Part shown: positions 25,701 to 36,950 of the stretch, piece by piece | Position numbering within the stretch: position 1 is the stretch's first letter | Layout of the letters: each line of letters starts with the position of its first letter | From: Glandiceps talaboti | Taxonomy: Eukaryota; Hemichordata; Enteropneusta; Spengelidae | Reading direction: 5' to 3' | Assembly: GCF_964340395.1 (NCBI RefSeq) | Contig: NC_135568.1 | Location: forward strand, 10,771,776-10,826,775 | Length of the DNA: 55,000 nucleotides | The notes under the pieces: generated by a model | The model's input: only the letters and a program-made list of their open reading frames with translations | Told to the model about the DNA's origin: nothing | The model's database searches: none | Program-made: the position numbers and the translations under genes

Positions 25701-28700
25701 CAGACAACAAATGGCAATGCCTAAAGGTATTATTCAAAACAATGTCTGTGAGTCTTACTTTGTTACATTCTATCTTATCATTGATAAATGTTACACATCA
25801 TAATATCATGAATATTAGCACCATCTTGTTCATGTAGCCTGCTAGTAGCATTAGTTTGTTTTGAACTCGTAAATATTAGCGCCATTTTATTCATATAGTC
25901 TGCTCGTGGCAATACTATGTTTTGAAATCGTGCACATTGGCGCCATTTTGTTCAATATAGACAGCTAGTTACAGTATTTTGTTTTAACTAAGTCTGGGAA
26001 TAATCTTGCTTCGTTATCTAAAAATAGTCTGTGATTAAAACATGAGTCTACGTAAAAGAGGATTATTTCGAAGATATAATACATTCGTGTATGACAGGGG
26101 TCATGACCTATAAAGCTGTATGACTGTAATCTGAATAGGCTGTATTTGCACCATACCAGTCAAGGAATCCCTATAGGGAAAAGTCATTTTACCCTATATC
26201 CTGGCGATGTACTAGGAATAAAAAAGAACCTCTTTGTGTAGGTCTGGCATTCTTTGGAATTTTCAGGTCTTGGGTTAGTGTTTCGAAGGTGAACGTTGAT
26301 TTACGGCCCGTTTCAAGTTACTGTTCAGCGGCTCCGGAATTTTCAGGTCTGGGGTTAGTGTTGTGAAGTTGAACATTGATTTACAGTGTGTTTGAAGTTA
26401 CTGTGCAGCGGCTCTGTTTGATAAAACCGTGCAGAATCCAAAAAGAAACTGCACATGCTACTCATAAGATTAGAAGAGTAATTGAATACCGATTCTTGCG
26501 ACATTTTGTCTAAATGAAATGTAGTAACATGCCGCCACGAAGACATCAAATGCAGACGTCAAAACATTAATATTGCCGGCCGCAGCATGTCTATCAGTAT
26601 ATTTAAATTCAGACCACCAATTGTTTGGTGGCCAGAGGTTCAAATGGTTTACACTTATTTCTATTTCACCGGTCTATTTCATTCAGAGAAAATGTGCCAA
26701 GAATTTGCATTCTTGCTATCTTTGTGTAGAATATCCAGTTTCTTATTTTGTTTCTGTGTGATTGTATCGAACGACGCTTCTGAACTTGAACTTGAAATGG
26801 GTTGTACTCAAAACGAGACCCTCTCCATCCCTTTATCAAAGTTTCTGACATCCCTCCGTCCCTCTGTCAAGACATGTCTCTTTAAAGCGATTAAGTATGA
26901 CTAGTTATTTACTCATAATATCGGACGTGGTGTATCGAACAGTGCTGAATATTATGTTTAAACATATTGTTTAGTTGAAACATATTATAGTACAATGAAT
27001 GCAATGAAATTGATTTTTAGGACCGCACCCTAAAATCAGCGCCGCCTCCCCCCCCCCACCCAACGCGATGCCTACTTCAACTTGTTACTGTACTACTTGT
27101 AGATAATATTAACCTCTAATTAACACGTACAGTGGCTAATTATTGATATTGTAACAATTGTCAGTGAATGTATGGTTTGTTGTCTGGTCCAACACATAGT
27201 ATTCCAGTTAAAGCTAGCACACCTTTAAACATTAGCATTAGACTTCATCCTCTACCTTGTATCCAATATCTATGTATTCTCCATTCCTTATTTCCATACT
27301 GTACAAAATCCGCTCTTAGCTCTATGCCTAGAGCCTTGCTTTCATAGATTCTGGTGCATTATAAAGGTTCTTGATCACGAGTTATTGATATTATTATGGC
27401 TCCCTAATAGCACTATAAGAACAACAATGTTAAAGTGGACCACGCTTTAGTCAACGAACAAATGAATTAGGTGTACATAATAACTCACTATATTAAAATA
27501 TTCACATTGTCAGTTTCAAATGCAGCTATAATGTTCTGATATGAATATTTATATCTTTATCATAATTATCAGTTATGACTATAACCTTAAACTGCTTTTT
27601 ACAGGAAATATTCTTTATGAGTGTTAAAGTGGCATAGTCTGTCACTGTGACCCAATTTTCATTGACGTCTGTGTGCAAAATATAAATTCATAATACACAT
27701 TAATACTTATTTAGGAGGAAATAAGCATTAAAGGGAAACGCCATTCTAGGAAATAAAGTCATTTAATTCATTTTGGGTTCTGGGGAGCCATTTTATGGTT
27801 TACATCTCGTAAATGTCGCGCGATTACCAAGAAAAATTAAATTGAAACTCTATTTCACTTGTACTGTTCTGTTAGATCTCCACTGTTGCCTCATGGAACT
27901 TAGCAGACATTATATGTATTAGTTGAACAATGAATATTCATGACTTTATCTCAAGGTAGCAAGCATTTAGGAATCATGAATATTCATTGTTCAACTAATA
28001 TATATATGTATGTTTTCTTAGTCCCGTAAGGCAATGGTAGGCAATTATGATAACATTGAGAATGAAAGAGTTGTATACAGTGTGGTGTTTTTTTGGTAAT
28101 CGCATGATTATGTGATGTGAAATCATGAAATGATTTATCAAAACCCAAAGTTTATGAAAATACCTTAATTTTTTTCCTGTAGTGGTGTTCTCCTTTAACA
28201 TGGCGTGATAAAGGGTTTTGATTGAATCCAATCTTACCTGTTCATACGCATATTAAATTAACACAAGCTCAATTTAAAACTTTTTAAAGTAAAATACTTA
28301 CATGAAACCCCGATTAAACTATACTTGTATCATAATGTTGATGAAATACAATTACAATGGTATTCTGGCATTTCGAATATAGTTGATTACACAGATAGTA
28401 AAAGATTTCCTCGAAAATTTTATAAATATAGACGCTCGTCTGTTTCCGACAACCCTCGGGCGATATCGTTACGACTTCTTCAATATGAACGAAGGGAATC
28501 CTCAGTTGCATAAATGGGCTTCTGATGGCGCTCTTTATGCGTTCTCTCCAAATTTTCATCAAAGTCACTTTGTTTCATGCTCACCCCTCAAATCGTTGTG
28601 TTATCCAGTGTGGTTTTTTTTTAATTTTTGTATAAATATATCATATTTAATGTAACAAATAGATCACTTTCAAACTGAATGTAGCAAAATGAATGTCATA

Positions 28701-31167
28701 TTTAGGACGGCATATCACCTTCTCTGATAACATATGGTTGTCACACCAGCTGATATATGTAAGTGTGTGAACAGTTTGACCAATAGGAAAGCAGTAGGGC
28801 CTGATGGTATCGCCGCTGAACACATCAAATATGCTAATGGGAGCCTTGATATCCTGCCTTCATGTTTGTTTACAGCTGCTCATGTTCAAGGTTATTTAAC
28901 GACTCGTATAGTAGACACTATTTTAGTCCCTGTGGTTAAAGATGAACTGGTGAATTCACCGACGCCAGAAAGTATCGACCAATAGAAATCGCTACTGTCA
29001 TCTAGAAACTATGAAATTATGATACTCGATAAATGCGATAATTGTCTACGTACCTCTGTTTATCAATTTGGGTTTAAAGGCAGACGCTCTACCGACATGT
29101 GTGTCTTTCTACTTAAAGAAATTATTGATTTTTACACCTGTCATAATACTCCAGTGTTCCTGTGTTTTTAGATGCCACCAAGGCTTTTTATAGAGTAAAT
29201 CACTGGACACTATACTATTTCGTAAATTGCTGGATATAGATGTACCTATTTGTATTGTCAGAATTTTTGTTTATTGGTATCGACATCAAGAGTTTTGTAT
29301 CAGATGGGGCTTCGTTTTGCCTGAGTGTGTTCCTATCAGTAATGGTGTTAGACAAGGTGGCATTCTATCCCATCGTCTTTTTACGGTGTATATTGATAAT
29401 TTAAGTAGCTCGCTAGTTGAGTCTAATATTGGATGTCACCTTGGAGGTAAATGTATCAACCATCTCCTGTATACTGGTGATATTATGTCCGCCAATTAAG
29501 TGCCTTAATAGTCCTCTAAAACATCTTGTAACTATGCAATGTAGCATGACATCGTTTTCGATCCTAAGAAGACTAAAATGCCTGTCTGTTATTTCACCTA
29601 GATTTAATATTTCGAACATTCCCTAGGTGAAGCTTAACAATACCGTGCTGTCATTTGTAAATATGAATTCATATTTAGTCGTTATTTTTAATTCTAAGGG
29701 TGATGACAATGACGATATCAGACGTCAAATGAGATCATTTTATGCTAAGGCCAAATCACATCCCTAATTTTTGGAACTGTTTATATTCTGTTAAATTTAC
29801 ATTATTTCAAGCGTATTGTTCGTCCATGTACTGTTCTCATGTTTAGAGTGTACATACGAAAAAATGTTTCAATGATGTTCGTGTTGCGTACAACAATGCA
29901 TTTTGAATATAGTGCTTTGCTTAAAGAGGCACGTGAGTATTTTTAACACGTTTGTACATCTAGTTATATTATGACATATGAGAGTAAACAGTGCACTCTA
30001 CACTCTAAATGTTATTTAAGACTTAAAAGAGTGAATACATCATCATTATCTGATTTGAGATTTTTAAACAGTAAATTGTGGGGGGAGAGAAAATTATGGG
30101 TTGTTTTGAACTATTGTAATGAGTCTTTTTGTGTCTGCAATTTTTTGGTGTACTCGATATAAATTATTATTATTAAATTATATTTCAAAGTGATGCCATA
30201 AAGTTTGCCTTTAACAGTAGTATTGTTTGTTGGCATGTATAAATACCTTTCTTCCTCTCTTTCTTCCTAGACCTACCTACGGGCAGGCAGGTGGGCATAT
30301 CTGTGTGGGGTGTATTTTGCTCTTTGATGTATATAGCTATGTGATAACATGCGTATTACTTTCTTTTGTCCCATATAGTGACTGCATTAGAATGCTACAC
30401 CTGTCCACTGGTAGAGGATAACGATAACTGCAGCAAACCAGAAAACGTTGCAACGTGTCGAGTCGGCGACGATATGTGTTTCACAGAAATTCAGTTTGAA
30501 GGTAGGTCACCTGATGACGCACAGTTAACCCGTTGAGGTTGATAAGGTCACAATTTAATACTCAAGTTACAGCTAGTGCCAATTCAATGTGACTAACGCA
30601 ATGTGAGTTGAAACAGTAACTTCACTCAAGCAGTTCAATGTCCTATTTATATGCTGACGAACATTTTTTATCAACTAAAAAACTTGTTTTTTCTTATATC
30701 TCCATTCAGGTGGTTCGCGTTACAAAGTGAAGAAACTAACCAAGAGTTGTGTTATGAGCACATTTTGTAAAGAAGAGAAATCTTTATACAATCCCGGCAA
30801 ATGCATTCGAAAAGACGAAGATTACATCTGTGTTAACTGTTGCCGAGAGAACAGGTGTAACGCCTCGGCTGGTGTTGCTATGGTAACACCCAATGTGTCC
30901 GCCATTTTGATTTTGTTGCTCTGTACAATGTATGCTGCTCACGTTCTCCCACAACTAATATTATGGATGCCGACATTACAGCGTACTATTAGCAAGCTTG
31001 AAAAAATTATGTCGTCTAGCACTCACTCCATTGCCATGGGAACCTTTGACTTGCTTTCAAATGCACCTGCATATTGGAGATTTATCATGACAGGCACGAG
31101 ATTTCCAGAGACACTATTTATTCATAGAGAAAAAAATCATTACAGCGGTTGCCATGATGGCAGCTGA
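16684..31167 (+). CDS. Ly6/uPAR (three-finger) domain membrane protein, three exons
   Basis: Exons 16684-16753, 30379-30501 and 30710-31167 join in frame (all junctions phase 1) to 216 residues. Exon 1 encodes a 23-residue signal peptide. Exons 2 and 3 encode one LU domain at about residues 27-115: it begins LECYTC and ends CCRENRCN, the diagnostic ends of the fold. Twelve cysteines are seen (29, 32, 41, 50, 57, 78, 84, 96, 105, 108, 109, 114). Family knowledge: such proteins are usually GPI-anchored or secreted surface modulators, for example of receptors. Here a hydrophobic segment (about 127-146) is followed by about 70 more residues, which fits a TM helix with a tail better than a GPI signal. 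An AATAAA lies at about 31802. The domain call is firm. The exon 1 link across a 13.6-kb intron rests on phase and signal-peptide fit. Confidence 0.7.
16754..19939. other. First part of the long Ly6-gene intron, nothing recognised
   Basis: AT-rich. A short tandem duplication (ATATGCTCATGTACA twice) lies near 17723-17753. No supported exon. Confidence 0.4.
19940..20570 (+). repeat. Degenerate tandem array with a unit of roughly 90 bp
   Basis: About seven diverged units share the order TTAGCCTCATTATT, GGGTAATATTGCACTTA, TTGACTCATAAACCAG, TAATTTCATATATAGTG. Unit lengths vary through indels. An old minisatellite or satellite fragment. Confidence 0.8.
20571..21294. other. Intron with a short open stretch at 20848-20955
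   Basis: After an acceptor-like TTCTTTGTCAACAG, one frame reads SSFKGTVIDEGHLSTLAVEV and on to TAG at 20953. It is only 35 codons, so it may be chance or an exon relic. A T/C-rich stretch lies at about 21196-21225. Nothing else was seen. Confidence 0.25.
21295..21420. repeat. (GGT)n tract with a central (GGC)n block
   Basis: Pure GGT triplets with a run of GGC in the middle. The polyvaline and polythreonine frames are artefacts. Confidence 0.95.
21421..23043. other. Intron, nothing recognised
   Basis: AT-rich, no supported exon or repeat. Confidence 0.4.
23044..23080. repeat. (AACAT)n pentanucleotide microsatellite
   Basis: Seven or so tandem ATAAC/AACAT units. Confidence 0.95.
23081..24729. 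other. Intron, nothing recognised
   Basis: AT-rich, no supported exon or repeat. Confidence 0.4.
24730..24970. mobile_element. Second copy of the GTGACCTAAGGG repeat family
   Basis: Starts AAGTGACCTAAGGGGCC and TTTTCACTACGAGTC, as at 10855 and (inverted) 12465. It later shares TTGAACGACC...GGTATAT and AACTTGGCTA with 11805-11875. No transposase frame. Confidence 0.55.
25808..25985 (+). repeat. Three tandem units of 61 bp
   Basis: The block AATATTAGCGCCATTTTRTTCA recurs at about 25811, 25872 and 25933, each followed by a GTCTGCTAGT-like block and GTTTTGAA. Confidence 0.8.
26256..26416 (+). repeat. Two tandem units of 80 bp
   Basis: GGAATTTTCAGGTCT starts each unit (26256 and 26336), and the unit ends CAGCGGCTC. 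A recent local duplication. Confidence 0.85.
26501..26551 (+). repeat. Dispersed repeat, copy 1
   Basis: ACATTTTGTCTAAATGAAA...GCCACGAAGACATCAAAT matches 36402-36457 in the same orientation. Confidence 0.55.
26552..27909. other. Intron, a C-run only
   Basis: Poly-C tract at about 27047-27057. A 105-codon frame from 26587 to 26904 has no splice support and no recognised motif. Confidence 0.35.
27910..28007. repeat. Perfect inverted repeat (hairpin), 30-nt loop
   Basis: The arm at 27917-27943 (core TTAGTTGAACAATGAATATT) is exactly complementary to 27974-28000. The complementarity continues outward with one mismatch to about 34 bp per arm. The loop is 27944-27973. Confidence 0.9.
28729..30180 (+). 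mobile_element. Decayed non-LTR retrotransposon (CR1/Jockey-like RT), 5'-truncated
   Basis: Conceptual frames interrupted by stops and frameshifts carry reverse-transcriptase landmarks in order: NRKAVGPDGIAAEHIKYA (28785-28838), DTILVPVVKD, YQFGFKGRRSTDMCVFLLKE (near 29059), FLDATKAF, SNGVRQGGILS (near 29339) and a damaged catalytic box read as YTGDIM in place of the expected Y-x-DD. Past the RT, DDNDDIRRQMRSFYAKA and YCSSMYCSHVW match the post-RT region of this LINE type. An ATTATTATTA tail ends it at about 30175. It cannot be active. It is in the Ly6 intron, same strand. Confidence 0.85.
30379..30501 (+). CDS. LU domain exon 2 (first half)
   Basis: Acceptor TTGTCCCATATAG and donor GAAG|GTAGGT. 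It encodes LECYTCPLVEDNDNCSKPEN and then a segment with GDDMCFTEIQF, giving cysteines 1-5 of the three-finger fold. It is a phase 1-1 exon. Confidence 0.88.
30710..31167 (+). CDS. LU domain exon 3, hydrophobic segment and tail
   Basis: Acceptor TATCTCCATTCAG. It encodes TKSCVMSTFCKEE and ICVNCCRENRCN, the closing CC-x4-CN signature. A hydrophobic run (VSAILILLLCTMYAAHVL) follows, then about 70 hydrophilic residues to a TGA at 31165. If translation really continues to that stop, the protein is not a standard GPI precursor; an unrecognised splice could shorten it. Confidence 0.85.
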
Positions 31168-33155
31168 ATGATAGGATGTCGTGCACCAAGTAGAACCAGT
31201 TATGATGGTAATTTTGTACCGAGTTATAATGTTGTTTGTGTCGATGAGACGCGGGAGCTGGGAGATCACGTTCACGAGTCCGAGGTCATATGTCCTACTT
31301 CAGCAGAATGAGATCTAGAAATGAAACTTTTTTTGAATCGAATTTGTAGATTTTTCACGTTAGGCTTAATTTTCAGCTCTTTCATCTTTTTCCAATGAAA
31401 ATGCTAAAAAATGCCAATTTAACATACACTTTTTTCCTGTACGACTATAGACCTAAATACGGGTCCTAAACTGAATACATCATAGTATCCCAATTTCTGG
31501 TGACGTGATGAAGTTTGTCACGTGGTCAATTTTATTAATAACATTGAATAACAGTATCACTAATTATCGACTAACAATTAGAGGAATTGGTATATTGAAT
31601 GAGAGGATGGGCGCATCCATCCATCCGTATGCAAGATAATCATTTGAGTGAAATTGAGACAAAAATAGTACAATCTTTAAGTTTATTACCATTTGCTATG
31701 ATGAAAAAGGACTAAGAACAGTCTTGTCTTCTTGCAGTTCTTAATATTACAAAACAGAAGTTCTTGTTAAACGTTCAGTGGTCGTTCCTGTCCTCTTTTT
31801 TAATAAACCCGTTTGATCTTGCCGTCGAGTAGTACCGGTAGCATTTGACTTAAACAGCACTGTTGTCGACATTTGCCTTATGATGTAAGTTTATTCGTCT
31901 ATACTGCTTTCCAACGCGTTGTTTTGGTCCTGTCTTTCACCCAGAGCTATAAGTGTCAATGACATAGATGACTGATGAGACACCCTTAACACCTGTGCTA
32001 CCCGGCACAGATGTGAATATTTATCACTTTTATCTTTCTCCATTTTTTGTTATGGTAATTACATTTATACTTAAATTGTGATATCAATTTATAGCGAAAG
32101 ACTTTGAATGTAGACCAAAATAAAACCGAACTACGCCAAAAATTTGCTTCCAAAAAAAATTGTGCGAAAAAAAACATGGCGGGAAGTGCTTGGTAGACCA
32201 ACCGAAAAAAATAACTTTAGCATGGAAAAGGTCAAGACACACACCACATACATCAACTGTTGGTTTTATTGATCGGTAGTCGACGGATGTTGTATTCTTT
32301 GTCATGCAATTGTATTCTCTTATTTCAGCACAATTCAATTTGCAGCCACTTATTAAACAAACAAACTAGTGAAGCAAGGTGACATCAATTCAAAAATGTT
32401 AAAAATTATTGTCGGTGGGAAATAAAGATATTAAAACGTGTACACCGACCATTCATCATTCTAAAAACGTTTACTAAGGTATTTACTTGGGTCAAGAGGT
32501 TGTACAATAAATGGGGTGATTATTTACATCGGCATTTAGATTATTAAAACAGAAAATATAGAAAGTTGTAAATTAAATGGAAAGTGTCAGATTTTAGTTG
32601 AAAAATTACTTTTTATTTAACCCCCCATTATCAAAATGTGAACACGACTTATAGCAATTTGCTGTTTTTATTAAACGAAATTTGGAGCATTTCAGGGTGA
32701 AACGTAGAATTGCCACTGATGAGTTTCTGAATACCCATTATGCTCTGCTACTAATATTACATTACCACTGAGCACTATTCTCTCCAGTGAGACGTCTTTA
32801 TCTGAAAGTTAAATATATAATATATATAACAGTATCAAGCAAGATACACAGGAGCGTTTCACAGACGACTAACAGTATAGTTCTATGAAGCTCCAAATTC
32901 AAAGATAAAAAATTCCAGTTCACATGATATGGGTACCACAGTGGAAGTTGGTCAATACATTTATATTTTGATGTTGGCATTTTGATATCAATTCTGATTG
33001 TTTATTTAATAGATTAGATTTGTCAGCATGTATGATGCATAGCTTTTCTGCCATGCAAAGGTCAAATCCCTTCGATACATTTGAATAGGAAGCTGCATGT
33101 GTGTGATGATTGATCAGTCAATGCTATTCTCTTGGCCTTACATATACTGAGTTGA
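31168..33155. other. Downstream of the Ly6 gene, polyadenylation signal only
   Basis: AATAAA at about 31802-31807 is the first good signal after the stop. No further exon or repeat was recognised. Confidence 0.4.
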
Positions 33156-33166
33156 TATATATATAC

Positions 33167-33204
<38 letters not shown>
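33156..33204. repeat. (TA)n(GT)n microsatellite
   Basis: A short ATATATATA run followed by about 17 GT units. Confidence 0.95.
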
Positions 33205-33205
<1 letters not shown>

Positions 33206-34438
33206 TAAACTAGGTGACTGTCAACCCAAATTTGTACAGTTGTTAAAAAGCCAATATCTTGCCTCCTGTCCAATTTACAGATAAAATCATTATATCTAGG
33301 AGAAGAAACAGTCTGAAAGGATAAAAATGGTTAAAAACTCTTTTGTATTATTTAGATTAATCGATTTTCTTTTTTTTTTCTTTTTCTCATATCTGTGTAC
33401 TTTTCGATAAAGTGTTTGATTGTACATTTTATTCTATCACTGCGACGTGAAAGAGCTGTACGGAAAGATGTTAATCATACAAAGACACGCAAAGAGCTTG
33501 CATAATCGAGCATGGCAAATATGTTGTGCGTTCTTGTTTTAAGATAACAGTCAAACTAATGGAAAATGATCATTTAGACACTTAGACTTGCCTGTATTAG
33601 TGGATTTATATCACACCTTACGAATACGAATTAACTAGAATGGCAAAATCGTGATTTTTGTTTCAGGAGTCCTCAAATTGCTGTGTTTATTCATGTAAGT
33701 TGTCGGATAAGAAGTGGGTAGCAAGTGAAAATGTCACAGAAAATTGGAGTCTATAAGAAACCACATTTCGTCCTGTCCAGTTTTAATTAGCCAACACGCA
33801 CCGAAAGAGTAGACCAGTGATTGAGTATGTATAAGATGATATGGTGTATCTTGCAGACTACAATTTTGTGTGATATTTCTACAATTTCTACAAACTAAAA
33901 CAACAATTGAACACCAGCTGGATATATGCTCTTCGAAACTCCAAGACATTAGAATGAGACAGAGGCGTGACTTGCTCGTTAGTGTGGCAATTATCAGCGA
34001 TTTAGACAGGCACGATTACTTGTCCCTGTGGTTCCTATAGACCTTGGAAAATTTTACAATCTATGGATACATGTATTTCTGTTATTGCTTGGATTGAATA
34101 CTTGAACTGTGTGTGCATTGAAAATCTACCCGTGTGCGGGCGTGCTCACGTATCCATATTGAATAGGCATAGGACCAATTACTAATTCGTCATATTCCAT
34201 CTGCAGCTGATGTGGCGCGTTATTGTCGTTGTTCTGTAGTCTGCTTAACAAACTACCCGACAATGATTGTAATCAGCCGTATCACCTGCCAGTAGATAGG
34301 ATTTCCTTGGTACTAATCAGACAGCTTACCTGGAGCCGACGTGTCGGGTAGTAGCCATACCAAAGTACTAGCTACTAGTATCCAAACCACCGTACAACTC
34401 AACGCCACGGCGCGGCATTGGTCTGTGTGTTCATCGGA
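33205..34438. other. Intergenic, nothing recognised
   Basis: AT-rich. The last 150 bases are less AT-rich and could be promoter-proximal to the candidate gene at 34439. Confidence 0.35.
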
Positions 34439-34760
34439 ATGGCGTCTTGGATTGTCATCTGGGGTTACACGCTAGTCTGTGCCATTGTATATATGCTATC
34501 TCTCGTCATGCCAGGTAAGACCATGCAATGTTGCCAGAGTTAGACCAGTTCTAAAATATGATTCTGTCACTAGTTCCTTTACTACTACTACTGCTAACGT
34601 AATATTTGCATGCTATACATCTATGTATTGTCAACATTGTCATCTCACTTTTCATTTCCTAGTTTGTGACATCGTCAGTAAAGAATTTGGCACATCTGCA
34701 AATGAAATACACTATTTGATCTGGAGGTGTCTGTCTGTATTAACAATTACCGGATTATAA
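34439..34760 (+). CDS. Candidate small secreted-peptide gene (two exons)
   Basis: Exon 34439-34514 encodes MASWIVIWGYTLVCAIVYML and then SLVMP, a signal-peptide-like segment, and ends CCAG|GTAAGA in phase 1. A strong acceptor (TTTTCATTTCCTAG) at 34662 opens a phase-compatible exon, 34663-34760. That exon reads VCDIVSKEFGTSANEIHYLI and then WRC...to TAA, for a 57-residue product with two cysteines in the mature part. Alternatively, exon 1 belongs to another Ly6-like gene whose LU exons lie further right, as the neighbouring Ly6 gene also starts with a phase-1 signal exon. No family is recognised for the second exon. Confidence 0.3.
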
Positions 34761-34898
34761 GAATTATATCTCAAAAAAATAACCTGTTAGTTCGTGTTCT
34801 CAAGTTGATATCAATTCGTAATGATATACTTGTGTGTCAATTTCCGTTTTCCTAGGACTAGATTCTCGGTACAGATTCGCTCTTTTGCCGGTCATGTA

Positions 34899-35130
34899 TT
34901 CATTCAGTTGTGCCCGGAGGCGATTTCAGTCAATATCGGTCGTCGGCAAAGCAAACTGAACCCCCACCCCACCCCTCTTCCAACATACATCTGTTTCCTT
35001 CTTTACTAGTAATAGATTCGCCGATCACATTCATTCAGGTTTGCCTGGAGGCGACATCAGTCGATGACAACTGACGAAGGCAAACTGAATACCCACCCCA
35101 CCACCACCACCTCACGTACATTTATCCATC
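34899..35130 (+). repeat. Tandem duplication, unit about 130 bp
   Basis: TTCATTCAGTTGTGCCCGG...GCAAACTGAACCCCCACCCC (34899-34998) recurs with changes at 35029-35130. Confidence 0.75.
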
Positions 35131-36400
35131 TTTTCAACAATTTGGTAATGTGAACTTTGACCCGGGAAGAATGATAAGTCCTGTCGCATCATTAACATCG
35201 TTATGGTTAAACAATATCACCTTTCCACTACTCTTATGTAAATATTGAACGTCGTCACATCTTGAGTGAAACAAGTATTCAACATTGCAGACCTTGTAGA
35301 AATGGCAAATTTGTTATGTCAATATTAGTATTGCGCTTAACACTGTACAGCTAAAAGGAGGCTGTTTCTACATTTAATTGTCAAGTTGTGAAAGTTTAAT
35401 GATAGCGTAGACGTACACAGAAGCTGTTTCCTCCGTATTCTTGAAATATAATCATATGAAAAGTATCTTCGTGCCATTAAATGAGAGAGCTTTCACATTT
35501 ATACTTTATAGTGTACGTTCGGCATCCCTTAACAAGCTTAGGTATCATTGCTATGTAACTGCCTGTGTCTCGCAGTCGCCTTCGTTTGATGCTGGATCCA
35601 TACAATGCACCTTTCACCTGACACGCTGACTCTCCAGTAATCAATTTCAGCTCATGGCAATTGGATTATACCATTATCCGGAGGGGGTTTCCATGTTATC
35701 AAATTGGTATCGATACGATTTATTGTGTCTTGTCGCGTTCCGCGTTTTACTATTCAAGCGTGTACATATTTACTCAACGAACAATATTCCATGCGTTTGT
35801 TTTCGATGCAACCTAGCGATAGTAGTAGAGAAATACATTTATATTCAAAGGATGTAGGCCAGTACTTTGCAGTGCTTGTTCCAAACTATTTGCATTACTT
35901 AAACTCACTAAAACACAGTTAAGCGTTTTTCAATATTGACAAAACTTTCAACTGGCATTTCAACTAGAAGTATGACACGTTTGATGACGTCACTGCCGTC
36001 GATCTGTCTGTAGGTAAAATGTCTACATAATAAGATCGATTTGAGTGTAAGTTAAGTTACGTCATCGACTTGCGCATACATTTGATTACGTCATTGATTT
36101 GTGTTTAACTTAAACAAGCATGATTGATACCTTTTAGTCCAAATTGCATATTTTACGAAACTACTAAAATTGAAGAAATGTGTTTCCATGTGATTATCGA
36201 GTCAAATATGTCAGATAGAGCTACACTTAACTCAGTGAAAGCCGCAAAACTTTGGAAAATGGCTCTGACCTGCATTCGCTGCCCCAACTGATCTTTTATT
36301 GTATCATCGTTGATTGCACCCATAAATCGGAGTGTGATCGCACAGAGATAACCGTTACTCACAACACATATCTTGCAATTGCTGTAACCTATACTAATAT
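35131..36400. other. Intergenic, nothing recognised
   Basis: AT-rich, with chance frames only. Confidence 0.4.
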
Positions 36401-36457
36401 TACATTTTGTCTGAATGAAACGAACTAATATGCCATGCCACCATACAGACATCAAAT
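36401..36457 (+). repeat. Dispersed repeat, copy 2
   Basis: Matches 26501-26551 (ACATTTTGTCTGAATGAAA...CAGACATCAAAT). Confidence 0.55.
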
Positions 36458-36869
36458 ATATCGTATATCGGTGCTATTAGTAAAGTGTCCTCAATTTTCG
36501 ATAATTTGATCAGTTCATATGAACTGTTTGTACTATTAGTAAGATATATTTATTCTGGGTAGCTTAAATAAGTGTGACAATACTAAAATAAGTGAAATGC
36601 TTCTTTCCATTGAGGCCTTCAAGCATCTCAGCAATAATACAAAAATGATAAAACTGTACGCAGTATAACTCAATACAGTATGAGATACGTGGACATATAG
36701 ACGAAAAGGAAAACCCACAAAACAGACGAAAAATCGAAAATAGAAGTTACATAGATATATTTCTATCCAATTTCAAAAATATTCGAGGTTTACATATAAT
36801 ACATTTTTTTCATTTTTTGAGTACCTTGTTTCATATAATTGATTTGTAGCTCAAAAGAGATAGAATCGT

Positions 36870-36870
<1 letters not shown>

Positions 36871-36947
<77 letters not shown>
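36871..36947. repeat. (AG)n microsatellite
   Basis: A pure AG run of about 38 units. Confidence 0.98.

Positions 36948-36950
<3 letters not shown>

Noticed and set aside
25532-25730. Frame containing WYQRNTTLFIPVNISDNKWQ, faintly like a laminin-G/pentraxin strand
   Set aside because: The similarity is too short, no acceptor lies between an upstream stop and the open stretch, and no partner exon was found.
36153-36455. A 100-codon minus-strand frame
   Set aside because: Part of it overlaps a dispersed repeat shared with 26501-26551. No family or splice signal was recognised.
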